Assembly (NCBI GenBank): GCA_934661755.1 | Contig: CAKUJM010000059.1 | Span: 1 to 14,373 of the forward strand | Direction of reading: 5' to 3' | DNA: 14,373 nucleotides | DNA from: an uncultured Lentisphaeria bacterium | GTDB taxonomy: Bacteria > Verrucomicrobiota > Lentisphaeria > Oligosphaerales > Oligosphaeraceae | Part shown: positions 7,529 through 14,078 of the stretch, in pieces | Layout: the number at the start of each line of letters is the position of its first letter | How positions within the stretch are numbered: position 1 is the stretch's first letter | Made by a program: the position numbers and the translations under genes | The notes under the pieces: generated by a model | What the model saw: only the letters and a program-made list of their open reading frames with translations | Databases searched by the model: none | What the model was told of the DNA's origin: nothing

Positions 7529-8986
7529 TTATTTTCCGGCGGGCTCCAGCAGCACTTCACCGTCATTGACCTCTGGGGGGAATTCGCGTTCTTCCGCGGT
7601 GACGGCGTCACGGGGCGGGGCGATGCGTCCCATCGCCATCTCCAGCATGGTGCGTGCGACATTGCGCTGGCAGCGCGAAGCCACCAGCTGCTCCTCGGCC
7701 TCGTCCATCCTGGCGCGGGCATCCAGCATTTCATGGGCTGGCTCCAGCCCCTCTTCGTAGCGGCTGCGGTAGTCCTCGTATCGCGCCTTCATGGCGCGAT
7801 AGCTCAGCTGCGCAAGCTCATAGGCGTCCAGCGAATCCAGGAACTGGTCGTGGGCGCCGATGACTTCCAGCATGATGGACAGGAAGAGCGAGTTGCGGTT
7901 GAGATCCGCCTGCCGCCGGGCGATCTTGGCGCTGCGGTAGGTGTTGTATTTGGCAAATCCACTGAAGAGGTCCATCGAGGCCGCAAATCCGCCATAGAGG
8001 TTGGCCGCACGGTCGGCGATTTCGTCGGAAGTCCAGGTGCCGGTGAGGAAGCCGGAGGCCACCGGCAGGAAATTGGCGATGGCGGTCCGGACGTCATTTT
8101 CGGCAACCACCATCTGCCGGTCGGCAATCGAAAGCTCGGGGTGGGTGGAAAGCGCCTGCAGGATCAGCGACTGAAGATCCTCGGCCGCCAGCGACTCCTC
8201 ATCGGCGGAGTCGTCGCGCACCAGGACCAGGCGCGGGGAGTCCAGTGGCGACAGCCCCATCGCGCCCAGCAGCTTCGACCGGTTGAGCGACAGCTCGCGC
8301 TCCTTGACCGATTGCGCCAAAAGCCGTGAGCGGTACTGGGTTTCGGCCTGGACCAGCTCCCATTTGCGCACCTGTTCCTCCTCGAACATCTGGCTGATGC
8401 GCTGGAATTGGCTCCGGGTGGAGGCGACCTGGCTCTTGAGCGCCGCCAGCTCGTCCTCGCAGATGATGCACTGGTAGAACAATACCGTCACGTTGCATTC
8501 GACGGATTGGCGGGCGATATGCGCCGAAAGCGCGCTTTGCTCCATGCCCAGATGGCGGTTGGCGTAAAGCAGCCAGGCCGAGGGCATGAAAATCGGCATC
8601 GTGCCGCCATAGGAGGCGTTGCGGTAGGTACGGTCCGCGATCGGTGCGCCATGCATCGTCTGCTGGTGACGCCAGGTCGTCCATTGCGCGGAAACGGACA
8701 GCTGCGGCAGAAAATTGCTGAAGGACTGCGCGACCGACAGTTCGCTTAACCGCCGCTGCAGCGCCGCCAGGCGCAGGTCGTAGTTGCGCTCCATCGCAAT
8801 CCGGATGCATTGGTCCAGGGAAAGCGGCTGCGACAAACAGCGGTCGCCTGACGCCTGCAGCTCTGACTGCATCGCGGTGTTATGGGATTGACGCTCTTCC
8901 TGCGGATGCCTCAATGAGGCACAGGAGGCAAGAATTGCCAGGAACAACGGAAGAAAATATGGAGTCAGGATGCGGAAGCTCATCAT
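7529..8986 (-). CDS. TolC-like outer-membrane efflux lipoprotein
   Basis: A 485-residue outer-membrane factor of the TolC/OprM type and first gene of the efflux operon. A lipoprotein signal peptide ends in LASC with Cys22, so the protein is probably acylated like OprM rather than like TolC. The mature part has the two internally repeated, mostly helical OEP halves. The first contains PLSLDQCIRIAMERNYDLRLAALQRRLSELSVAQSFSNFLPQLSVSAQW. The second begins near DLQSLILQALSTHPELSIADRQMVVAENDVRTAIANFLPVASGFLTG. These are the usual ALxxNPxL-type openings followed by coiled-coil helices. Two consecutive ATGs (8986 and 8983) could start it; neither has an obvious Shine-Dalgarno. A promoter candidate lies about 40 bp upstream. 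The OMF-adaptor-pump order suggests that all components of one tripartite pump are made together. Confidence 0.93.
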   Translation of the reverse strand: MMSFRILTPYFLPLFLAILASCASLRHPQEERQSHNTAMQSELQASGDRCLSQPLSLDQCIRIAMERNYDLRLAALQRRLSELSVAQSFSNFLPQLSVSAQWTTWRHQQTMHGAPIADRTYRNASYGGTMPIFMPSAWLLYANRHLGMEQSALSAHIARQSVECNVTVLFYQCIICEDELAALKSQVASTRSQFQRISQMFEEEQVRKWELVQAETQYRSRLLAQSVKERELSLNRSKLLGAMGLSPLDSPRLVLVRDDSADEESLAAEDLQSLILQALSTHPELSIADRQMVVAENDVRTAIANFLPVASGFLTGTWTSDEIADRAANLYGGFAASMDLFSGFAKYNTYRSAKIARRQADLNRNSLFLSIMLEVIGAHDQFLDSLDAYELAQLSYRAMKARYEDYRSRYEEGLEPAHEMLDARARMDEAEEQLVASRCQRNVARTMLEMAMGRIAPPRDAVTAEEREFPPEVNDGEVLLEPAGK

Positions 8987-9025
8987 TCACAGCCCCGGTT
9001 ATATAGAAGAATGAAACAGGCGTTT

Positions 9026-9053
9026 AAGATAATGCGGTTTGCAGGCTTTGCAA
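9026..9053 (-). promoter_or_regulatory. Predicted promoter of the efflux operon
   Basis: On the minus strand, TTGCAA (9053-9048), a 16-bp spacer and TATCTT (9031-9026) form a sigma70-like promoter. Transcription should begin near 9019, giving a leader of about 33 nt before the outer-membrane factor start at 8986. The same TTGCAA box at the same spacing precedes cysK and the tRNA gene. No operator palindrome or regulator gene is evident beside it. Confidence 0.5.
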
Positions 9054-9063
9054 CCCGGACTGA

Positions 9064-9107
9064 ACAAAAAACACAAAATGCAGGGGCGGATGCCCCCGCT
9101 CCCCTGC
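9064..9107 (-). terminator. Hairpin with T-rich tail, terminator-like on the minus strand
   Basis: GCAGGGG (9107-9101 read on the minus strand) pairs with CCCCTGC (9086-9080). It is followed on that strand by ATTTT, GTG and TTTTTT. It would insulate the efflux promoter just downstream from antisense transcription arising at cysK. An alternative hairpin, CCCCTG (9101-9106) with CAGGGG (9113-9118), uses one of the same arms. The sequence CTCCCCTGCAA is also shared with the 103-bp repeat at the right edge, so this may be a degenerate relative of that element. Confidence 0.4.
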
Positions 9108-9163
9108 AATCTCAGGGGAAAAAATAGACAACAGAAAAAGTAGAGAATGATGATGCGCACGGC

Positions 9164-9191
9164 TTGCAAAATGGCGATTATCGCTTATTTT
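9164..9191 (+). promoter_or_regulatory. Predicted cysK promoter
   Basis: TTGCAA (9164-9169), a 16-bp spacer and TATTTT (9186-9191) resemble a sigma70 promoter. Transcription starting near 9198 would leave a leader of about 77 nt. That leader contains a 7-bp hairpin with one G-U pair (GTGGTAC/GTGCCAC) and a run of nine T residues (9248-9256) just before the Shine-Dalgarno. Confidence 0.5.
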
Positions 9192-9275
9192 ATCTGTGTT
9201 TACCGCGGTGGTACTCTTTGTGCCACTTAGCAAGTAGTGTTTCAGTGTTTTTTTTTAGACTGGGAGGAATTCATC

Positions 9276-10193
9276 ATGGCGATTCTCGACAGCATTCTGG
9301 AACGGGTTGGCAACACTCCGCTGGTTCGGATCAACCGTTTGAACCGCGGCGGTGCGGAGGTGGACGTCAAGGTGGAGTATTTCAATCCCGGCAGTTCGGT
9401 CAAGGACCGCATTGCGCTGGGAATGATTGAGGCGGCGGAGAAGCAGGGGCTGCTCAAGCCGGGCGCATCGATCATCGAGCCGACCAGTGGCAACACCGGC
9501 ATTGGGCTGGCATTGGTTTCCGCGATCAAGGGCTACCATCTGATTTTGACCATGCCGGAGACGATGAGCATTGAGCGGCGGAAGCTGGCGGCGGCCTACG
9601 GCGCGGAGATTGTGCTCACCGATGGCGCCAAAGGCATGAAGGGGGCAATCGAGAAGGCCCTGGAGCTGCAGAAGGCCCTTCCGGGGTCGTTCATTCCGCA
9701 GCAGTTTGAGAACCCCGCCAACCCGGAGTATCACCGCACCCATACTGGTCCGGAGATCTGGCGTGACACTGACGGCAAGGTGGATGCGTTTGTGGCCGGC
9801 GTCGGCACTGGCGGCACCCTGACTGGAGTCGGCGAATACCTGCGGTCCCGGAATCCATCGATCAAGATCTTTGCCGTGGAGCCGGACACCAGTCCGGTGC
9901 TTTCCGGCGGCAAGCCTGGTCCGCATAAGATCCAGGGCATTGGCGCCGGTTTTGTCCCGAAGGTGATGCAGCTGTCCCTGGTGGACAGGGTCATCACGGT
10001 TTCAGTCGAGCATGCCGGTCAGACGGCGCGTGCGGCGGCGCGCGAGGAGGGGCTGCTGGTCGGCATCAGCTCCGGCGCGGCGCTGTATGCCGCCCTGGAG
10101 CTGTCGAAGGAGCCCGAGTTTGCGGGAAAGCGGATCGTGGCGTTGCTTCCGGATACCGGCGAGCGCTACTTGTCCACCTGGCTGTTTGAATAG
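9276..10193 (+). CDS. cysK: Cysteine synthase (O-acetylserine sulfhydrylase)
   Basis: A 305-residue PLP enzyme of the last step of cysteine synthesis, joining sulfide to O-acetyl-L-serine in the cytoplasm. Family landmarks are all present: RVGNTPLVRINRL at the N-terminus, PGSSVKDR with PLP-binding Lys43, the substrate Asn loop TSGNTG (70-75), the glycine-rich phosphate loop GVGTGGTLTG, and GISSGAA followed by LLPDTGERYLST at the C-terminus. Length is normal for the family. The start at 9276 is supported by GGGAGGA at 9262-9268, 7 nt upstream; the frame is open to 9237 but without a ribosome-binding site. It is transcribed alone and diverges from the efflux operon. CysM is the nearest alternative, but length and motifs fit CysK. 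Confidence 0.96.
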   Translation: MAILDSILERVGNTPLVRINRLNRGGAEVDVKVEYFNPGSSVKDRIALGMIEAAEKQGLLKPGASIIEPTSGNTGIGLALVSAIKGYHLILTMPETMSIERRKLAAAYGAEIVLTDGAKGMKGAIEKALELQKALPGSFIPQQFENPANPEYHRTHTGPEIWRDTDGKVDAFVAGVGTGGTLTGVGEYLRSRNPSIKIFAVEPDTSPVLSGGKPGPHKIQGIGAGFVPKVMQLSLVDRVITVSVEHAGQTARAAAREEGLLVGISSGAALYAALELSKEPEFAGKRIVALLPDTGERYLSTWLFE

Positions 10194-10230
10194 CCGCGCC
10201 TGCAGGGATGGTGGAGGGGGGGGGGTAAAA

Positions 10231-10250
10231 AAATTAGCGCTTGCTAATTT
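10231..10250. promoter_or_regulatory. Operator-like palindrome, copy 1 (porin promoter)
   Basis: AAATTAGC and GCTAATTT form perfect 8-bp arms around a 4-bp spacer, GCTT. The right edge overlaps the -35 box TTGCAA of the porin promoter. A second site with the same TTAGC-N4-GCTAA core lies 67 bp downstream. Together they look like binding sites for a dimeric repressor. Read on the minus strand this copy is followed by further T residues and could mimic a terminator, but the repeated core favours an operator. Confidence 0.55.
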
Positions 10251-10275
10251 GCAATTGCGATAGAGTTATTATATT
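10249..10275 (+). promoter_or_regulatory. Predicted porin promoter
   Basis: TTGCAA (10249-10254), a 15-bp spacer and TATATT (10270-10275); a 16-bp spacing would give ATATTA. The expected start near 10282 leaves a leader of about 120 nt. Operator-like copy 1 touches the -35 box and copy 2 would lie at about +16 to +35, positions suited to repression. Confidence 0.45.
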
Positions 10276-10297
10276 AAGCGTGCTGTCGAAGTAGATT

Positions 10298-10317
10298 TAT
10301 TTAGCTAGTGCTAATTA
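10298..10317. promoter_or_regulatory. Operator-like palindrome, copy 2 (porin promoter)
   Basis: TATTTAGC and GCTAATTA form 8-bp arms with a single mismatch around TAGT. The core TTAGC-N4-GCTAA is identical to copy 1. The site lies just downstream of the predicted transcription start of the porin gene. No regulator gene is present in the window to pair with it. Confidence 0.5.
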
Positions 10318-10339
10318 TCTGGCGGCAGTTTGTTGTCCC

Positions 10340-10372
10340 AAATGCCTGGCTCTTTTATGGGTCCAGGCATTT
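10340..10372 (+). other. Perfect 10-bp stem-loop in the porin leader
   Basis: AAATGCCTGG (10340-10349) and CCAGGCATTT (10363-10372) enclose a 13-nt loop. There is no T tract after it, so it is not an intrinsic terminator. It ends 19 nt before the Shine-Dalgarno AGGA (10392-10395). It may stabilise the mRNA, as in other abundant outer-membrane protein transcripts, or be a target for post-transcriptional control. Confidence 0.45.
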
Positions 10373-10404
10373 CATCAATCATCCCCAGCACAGGAAAAAA
10401 CACG

Positions 10405-11274
10405 ATGAAGAAAAGTATTTTCAATGCATTTGCGGTCCTGGCCCTCATGGGCGGGGCCGTCTTTGCGCAGCAGGAGTCCCCGGCGGTCCCGGAGATTTCC
10501 GCCCCCCAGGAGGAAGTCGCCGCCGCCGAAGAGAAGCCGTGGTCGATTGAGATTGGCCTTCAGGTTGACTCGAAGTACGTCAGTGACGGCATGGTCGGCA
10601 ATCCGGATCCGATTTTCACCGACTCCATCCAGTTCAATTATGGCGGCTTCTATGCCAATCTGACTCGCATCATCGACTTGACCAGCTACAACGGCAAGGA
10701 CACTGGCTACAATCACGACCGCCAGTTCCAGTGTGAGGAAATGGATTGGCTGGTCGGCTATGTCCACACCATCGAGGGCATTGCCGGGATTGGCGACCTG
10801 TCTCTGGAGCTCAATATCGGCTACAACGACTACCAGGGCATGACCGACATTCCGGATGAGGACATCCCGGCGGCGTTCATCATCACCCTGGACAATATTC
10901 TGGACTCCGAGGATCTGGTATTGTCGCCGTATGCCGAGTTCGACTATGATCTGCGCCACAGCGACGTCTATGGGCAGTTCGGCTTCACCCTTTCCAAGGC
11001 TGTCAGCGAGGATGTCACCTTGAGCCTGGAGAACAACTGGTACTGGGGCAGCACCCACCACAACCGCGACGCGTACGATTATGACCGCAATGCCATCAAC
11101 GCCACCGAGCTGGTGCTGACGGCCGAGGTCGCCTTGGGCGAATACGCAACGCTGTCGCCCTATGTCGCGATGAGCATCCCGGTGCGCGACGAGGTGCGCC
11201 AGTGCTGGAAGGACGACGAGAACAACAGCAAGACCAACTTCTGGTGCGGAGTTGCGCTGTCATTCGCCTTCTGA
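10405..11274 (+). CDS. Outer-membrane beta-barrel protein, TorF-like putative porin
   Basis: A 289-residue exported protein. The signal peptide MKKSIFNAFAVLALMGGAVFA is cleaved after Ala21. An acidic Pro/Glu-rich linker (about 22-44) follows. From residue 45 on, alternating aromatic and polar strands fit a beta-barrel: WSIEIGLQVDSKYVSDGM, DSIQFNYGGFYANLT, LSLELNIGYNDY, VLSPYAEFDYDL, DVYGQFGFTLSKAV, VTLSLENNWYWGST, ATLSPYVAMSIPV. The last residues, FWCGVALSFAF, end in Phe, the usual recognition signal for the BAM complex. The opening resembles the TorF family of putative porins, though I hold that name loosely. ATG 10405 has AGGA 9 nt upstream. The frame is open to 10330, but that extension would hide the signal peptide. 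Control is probably by the two palindromes around its promoter. Substrate is unknown. Confidence 0.8.
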   Translation: MKKSIFNAFAVLALMGGAVFAQQESPAVPEISAPQEEVAAAEEKPWSIEIGLQVDSKYVSDGMVGNPDPIFTDSIQFNYGGFYANLTRIIDLTSYNGKDTGYNHDRQFQCEEMDWLVGYVHTIEGIAGIGDLSLELNIGYNDYQGMTDIPDEDIPAAFIITLDNILDSEDLVLSPYAEFDYDLRHSDVYGQFGFTLSKAVSEDVTLSLENNWYWGSTHHNRDAYDYDRNAINATELVLTAEVALGEYATLSPYVAMSIPVRDEVRQCWKDDENNSKTNFWCGVALSFAF

Positions 11275-11297
11275 TTGAGTTGAAATCGGGCAAATCC

Positions 11298-11317
11298 GGG
11301 CGGATATCATTCCGCCC
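11298..11317. terminator. Hairpin between convergent porin and proA genes
   Basis: GGGCGGA (11298-11304) and TCCGCCC (11311-11317) form a perfect 7-bp stem around TATCAT. It lies 23 nt after the porin stop and 4 nt from the proA stop codon. Neither strand has a good T tract, so it is a weak bidirectional terminator or an mRNA 3'-end stabiliser. Confidence 0.5.
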
Positions 11318-11321
11318 CTTG

Positions 11322-12596
11322 CTACAGTTTCCGATGGGTGAAGTGGCGCTGGCCGTTGGCAAATGGCGCCACGGTGTCTCCGTGGCCGGTGAGGATCCAC
11401 TTGTAGACGGTCAGCCCCTCCAGTCCGACGGGGCCGCGGGCATGGATTTTTGCGGTGGCGATGCCGACTTCGGCGCCCAAGCCAAAGCGGAACCCGTCGG
11501 CAAAGCGGGTTGAGGCATTCCAGAAGACATCGGCGGCATCCACCAGCTGCAGAAATCGCCGGGCGGCGGCCTCGTCATTGGTGACGATGGCCTCGGTATG
11601 CCGGGAGCCATAGTGGTTGATGTGGCCGATGGCGTCGTCCAGGCTGTCCACCACTTTGATGGCGAGGATGTAATCGAGGTATTCAGTGCTCCAGTCCTCG
11701 TCGGTTGCCGGTTTCATCCAGGGGACGATGGCGCGGGCGCGTTCATCGCCGCGCAATTCCACCTGGTGTTCGGACAGCGCCTTGGCGATCTTCGGCAGCA
11801 TGGCGGGTGCGGCTTCGTGGTGGATAAGCAGGGTCTCGATGGCATTGCAGACGGCCACGGACTGGGCTTTGCAGTCTACAGCCAGCTTTGCCGCCATGTC
11901 GGCGTCAGCCGCGGCATCGATGTAGAGGTGGCACAATCCGGCGGCATGGCCCATGACCGGGATGGTGGTATGTTCGATGATATACTTCACGAAAGCGTTG
12001 CTGCCTCGGGGGACAATCAAGTCGATATAGTCATTGAGGGTGAGCATCTGGGCCACATCTTCGCGGGTCTCCAGCAGGCTGATCCACCCATCAGGGATTC
12101 CGCAGCCGCTGGTGGCGCTGGCGATGACGCCGGCCAGGGCACGGTTGGTGTTGATGGCCTCGCGGCCGCCTTTGAGCAGGACCGCATTGCCGCTCTTCAG
12201 GCAGAGGGCGCTGATTTGCACCAGTGCGTCCGGCCGCGACTCGAAGATGACGCCGATGACGCCGATCGGGCAGCTCAGCCGTCGCAGTTCCAGTCCGGGG
12301 GCAAGTTCGGTGTGGGTGAGCAACACGCCCAGCGGGTCGGGCAGGGCGGCCAATGCCTCCAGTCCGGAAATGACGTCGCTGATTTTCCCGTCGTCAAACC
12401 GCAGCCGTTTTCGCAGTGACGGCTCCAGGTCTGCCGCCTCGGCCAGATCGCGGTCGTTGGCGGCGCGGATGTCATCGGCGTGGCGGCGCAGGCCGTCGGC
12501 AATGGCCAGCAGCGCCTGGTTTCGGCATTCCAGCGTGGTGGCGGCCAAGGCGATGGAGGATTCCTTGGCCTGTCGGGCGATGGTTGTGGTGGTCAT
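11322..12596 (-). CDS. proA: Gamma-glutamyl phosphate reductase
   Basis: A 424-residue NADPH-dependent enzyme of proline synthesis, reducing gamma-glutamyl phosphate to glutamate semialdehyde. Motifs in order: GVIGVIFESRPDALVQISALCLKSGNAVLLKGGREA (113-147), DLIVPRGSNAFVKYI (192-206), IPVMGHAAGLCHLYID (212-227), and AVCNAIETLLIHHEA with catalytic Cys250. The C-terminal part has STEYLDYILAIKVV, HINHYGSRHTEAIVTND and VFWNASTRFADGFRFGLGAEVGIATAKIHARGPVGLEGL, all diagnostic. Length is standard. It is the last gene of a three-gene operon, 20 nt after the release-factor-like gene. No Shine-Dalgarno is visible, so it may depend on translational coupling. The partner proB is not in the window. Confidence 0.97.
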   Translation of the reverse strand: MTTTTIARQAKESSIALAATTLECRNQALLAIADGLRRHADDIRAANDRDLAEAADLEPSLRKRLRFDDGKISDVISGLEALAALPDPLGVLLTHTELAPGLELRRLSCPIGVIGVIFESRPDALVQISALCLKSGNAVLLKGGREAINTNRALAGVIASATSGCGIPDGWISLLETREDVAQMLTLNDYIDLIVPRGSNAFVKYIIEHTTIPVMGHAAGLCHLYIDAAADADMAAKLAVDCKAQSVAVCNAIETLLIHHEAAPAMLPKIAKALSEHQVELRGDERARAIVPWMKPATDEDWSTEYLDYILAIKVVDSLDDAIGHINHYGSRHTEAIVTNDEAAARRFLQLVDAADVFWNASTRFADGFRFGLGAEVGIATAKIHARGPVGLEGLTVYKWILTGHGDTVAPFANGQRHFTHRKL

Positions 12597-12616
12597 GGCG
12601 TATAGGTCAGTCGGGG

Positions 12617-13114
12617 TCAGTGGTTAAGTGGCGGCAGGCCGAGCCGCTGCCGTTGTTGCGAGATGCGCTGCCAGAGGAATATGTCACGTGAAAGCACTTT
12701 TGCCAGGCGGCTTGGCGAGCAGCCGAGGGCCGCGGCGCATGCCGGCAGCTGGAAGCCGTTGGCTTGAAGGAGGTCGTAGAGCGCGGCCACCCACAGCGCG
12801 TGGGCCGCGGAATGCGTCCGGGGGACTGGCTCCAGCGGCGGCTGCGGTGGAGCCGCGATGGGCGCAGGCAGTGCGACTGACAGCTCCAGACGCAGCTTCC
12901 GCAGGGCGTTGGCCAGGTTGAGATGTTGGGAACGGGTGGCGTCATCGACTACGGCAATGCCGCTGTCCAGGTGGGTCAGCCGCACCGCCGAGGAGGTCTT
13001 GTTGCGCTTCTGTCCGCCGGGTCCCGTCCCGCGGCAGGCCTCGCAGCGGCATCTTCGCAGCAGCTCGGCATCCGGCAAGGCAATGAGGGCATATTTGTCC
13101 AATCCGGAAGTCAT
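12617..13114 (-). CDS. Release-factor-like GGQ protein with C-terminal helical (HTH-like) extension
   Basis: A 165-residue protein carrying the peptidyl-tRNA hydrolysis domain of class I release factors but no codon-recognition domain. The GGQ sits at 33-35 in RGTGPGGQKRNKTSSAVRLTHLDSGIAV, followed by the ribosome-contacting RSQHLNLANALRKLRLEL (61-78). A proline-rich linker (82-98, eight Pro) leads to an all-helical tail with a helix-turn-helix-like stretch (FQLPACAAALGCSPSRLAKVLSRD, 121-144), ending RQRLGLPPLNH. From memory, similar RF-like proteins with such a tail occur in Planctomycetes and Verrucomicrobia; I cannot verify this here. ArfB and mitochondrial ICT1 are functional analogues that free stalled ribosomes, so a rescue role is plausible but unproven. 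A C-x-C-x2-C (Cys22, 24, 27) precedes the GGQ. Its ATG directly follows the TGA of the amidohydrolase gene, indicating coupling. Confidence 0.85.
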   Translation of the reverse strand: MTSGLDKYALIALPDAELLRRCRCEACRGTGPGGQKRNKTSSAVRLTHLDSGIAVVDDATRSQHLNLANALRKLRLELSVALPAPIAAPPQPPLEPVPRTHSAAHALWVAALYDLLQANGFQLPACAAALGCSPSRLAKVLSRDIFLWQRISQQRQRLGLPPLNH

Positions 13115-13924
13115 TCAGGGGAGCTGGAAAAGCCGTGCGGCGTTGTCATAGAGGATGCGCTGTTTGTCCTCGCCGTTCAAATCCAGCGTGAGGACTTCCC
13201 GGACGCCGGCGTCGAGGTCATGCCATGGCGAGTCGGTGCCGAAGAGCACCCGGTCTGCGCCATGCCTGCGGATTATCCGCTCGAATTGCGACTGGTCAGC
13301 CATCCACGGCTTGGCGAAGGCGGTGTCAAAATAGACCGGCGCACCGCACAGCTCCTCTTCGACTTGACGCCAGTTGCGCCAGCCGCCAAGGTGGGCGCAG
13401 ATGATCGCCAGGCGCGGCCAGCGGCGCGCCAGTTCGGCAAAATCACGGGGGGTGGAGTGCTGAGGCTGATTCATATATCCCAGGTCGCCGCCGGCATGGA
13501 AGAGCACCGGCAGATGATGGTCGGTGAGGGCCTGCCACATTGGTGACAAGCCCTCCTCCAATGGACTGAATTGCTGGTATTCCGGATGAAGCTTGACGCC
13601 ATGCAGCCCCGCCTTGGCAATGCGCTCGATTTCGGCGATTACCTCGTCCATTGGAGCATGGGGGTAAATCCCCCCCAGTGACAGATGGGGCCAGCGGTTC
13701 CGGGCAATGCACCAGCTGTTGACCGAGATCATCTGATGGAGGTTGGTGACTACCGGGCAATTCATCCAGCCGTTGTAGCCGGCGTGCAGGGCGCGGACTT
13801 CCAGTCCCTCGCCGGTGCCGTCGGAGTATACTGGCAGGCCATGGGACAGATCGCGCAGATGCTCCAATGCCCGATGGGCGATGCCATCCGGGAATACATG
13901 GGTGTGGACATCAAATATTTTCAT
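13115..13924 (-). CDS. Metal-dependent amidohydrolase (amidohydrolase-2 family)
   Basis: A 269-residue TIM-barrel hydrolase of the COG2159 type. Metal and active-site positions are visible: HTH at 7-9 (FDVHTHVFP), HGVKLHPEYQ with Lys111 and His113, LFHAGGD with His143, CAHLGG with His178, and FGTDSPW with Asp231. Members include decarboxylases such as ACMSD and various lactone or amide hydrolases. The substrate cannot be read from the sequence. The protein is complete, with a typical C-terminal helix (ILYDNAARLFQLP). It appears to be first in an operon with the release-factor-like gene (zero spacing) and proA. The strong terminator of the tRNA lies just upstream, leaving little room (13925-13941) for a promoter, so its transcription start is unresolved. 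The Shine-Dalgarno is poor. Confidence 0.88.
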   Translation of the reverse strand: MKIFDVHTHVFPDGIAHRALEHLRDLSHGLPVYSDGTGEGLEVRALHAGYNGWMNCPVVTNLHQMISVNSWCIARNRWPHLSLGGIYPHAPMDEVIAEIERIAKAGLHGVKLHPEYQQFSPLEEGLSPMWQALTDHHLPVLFHAGGDLGYMNQPQHSTPRDFAELARRWPRLAIICAHLGGWRNWRQVEEELCGAPVYFDTAFAKPWMADQSQFERIIRRHGADRVLFGTDSPWHDLDAGVREVLTLDLNGEDKQRILYDNAARLFQLP

Positions 13925-13941
13925 TGGGCCGCTTCTGGTTC

Positions 13942-13984
13942 AAAAAAAAAACTCCGTCGCGCAAAAAAAGCAGGCGTGACGGAG
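13942..13984 (-). terminator. Strong rho-independent terminator of the tRNA gene
   Basis: On the minus strand, CTCCGTC-A-CGC pairs with GCG-C-GACGGAG, a 10-bp stem with one A-C mismatch and an 11-nt loop rich in T. It is followed immediately by ten T residues (13951-13942). It lies 5 nt downstream of the tRNA CCA end and 18 nt before the amidohydrolase start. Confidence 0.88.
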
Positions 13985-13989
13985 CAAGA

Positions 13990-14064
13990 TGGTACCGGGT
14001 ATAGGGGTCGGACCTATGACACGCGGATTATGATTCCGCTGCTCTACCACTGAGCTAACCCGGC
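13990..14064 (-). tRNA. tRNA-Met (CAU), elongator type
   Basis: A full cloverleaf of 75 nt with encoded CCA (13992-13990). Acceptor GCCGGGT pairs with ACCCGGT with one G-U at position 1-72. The D-arm is GCTC-AGTGGTA-GAGC, the anticodon stem GCGGA/TCCGC carries loop ATCATAA with anticodon CAT, and the T-stem is ATAGG/CCTAT. It lacks the three G-C anticodon-stem pairs and the 1-72 mismatch of initiator tRNA, so it is not tRNA-fMet. tRNA-Ile2 (CAU modified to lysidine) cannot be strictly excluded, but the AGCAGCGGA-ATCATAA-TCCGC arm looks like elongator Met. The T-loop reads TCCGACC, with C rather than T at position 55, which is unusual. Confidence 0.92.
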
Positions 14065-14078
14065 TCGGAAGACGCCAT

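Noticed and set aside
9024..9233. 69-codon minus-strand frame in the efflux/cysK intergenic region
   Set aside because: It overlaps both predicted promoters and the hairpin, has no ribosome-binding site, and its sequence is low in complexity without a domain.
10231..10317. CIRCE heat-shock operator
   Set aside because: CIRCE is TTAGCACTC-N9-GAGTGCTAA; here the arms and the 4-bp spacer differ, so only the TTAGC/GCTAA ends match.
11598..12419. 273-codon plus-strand frame opposite proA
   Set aside because: Antisense shadow of a diagnostic ProA protein.
13990..14064. Initiator tRNA-fMet
   Set aside because: The 1-72 pair is G-U rather than a mismatch and the anticodon stem lacks the three consecutive G-C pairs of initiators.
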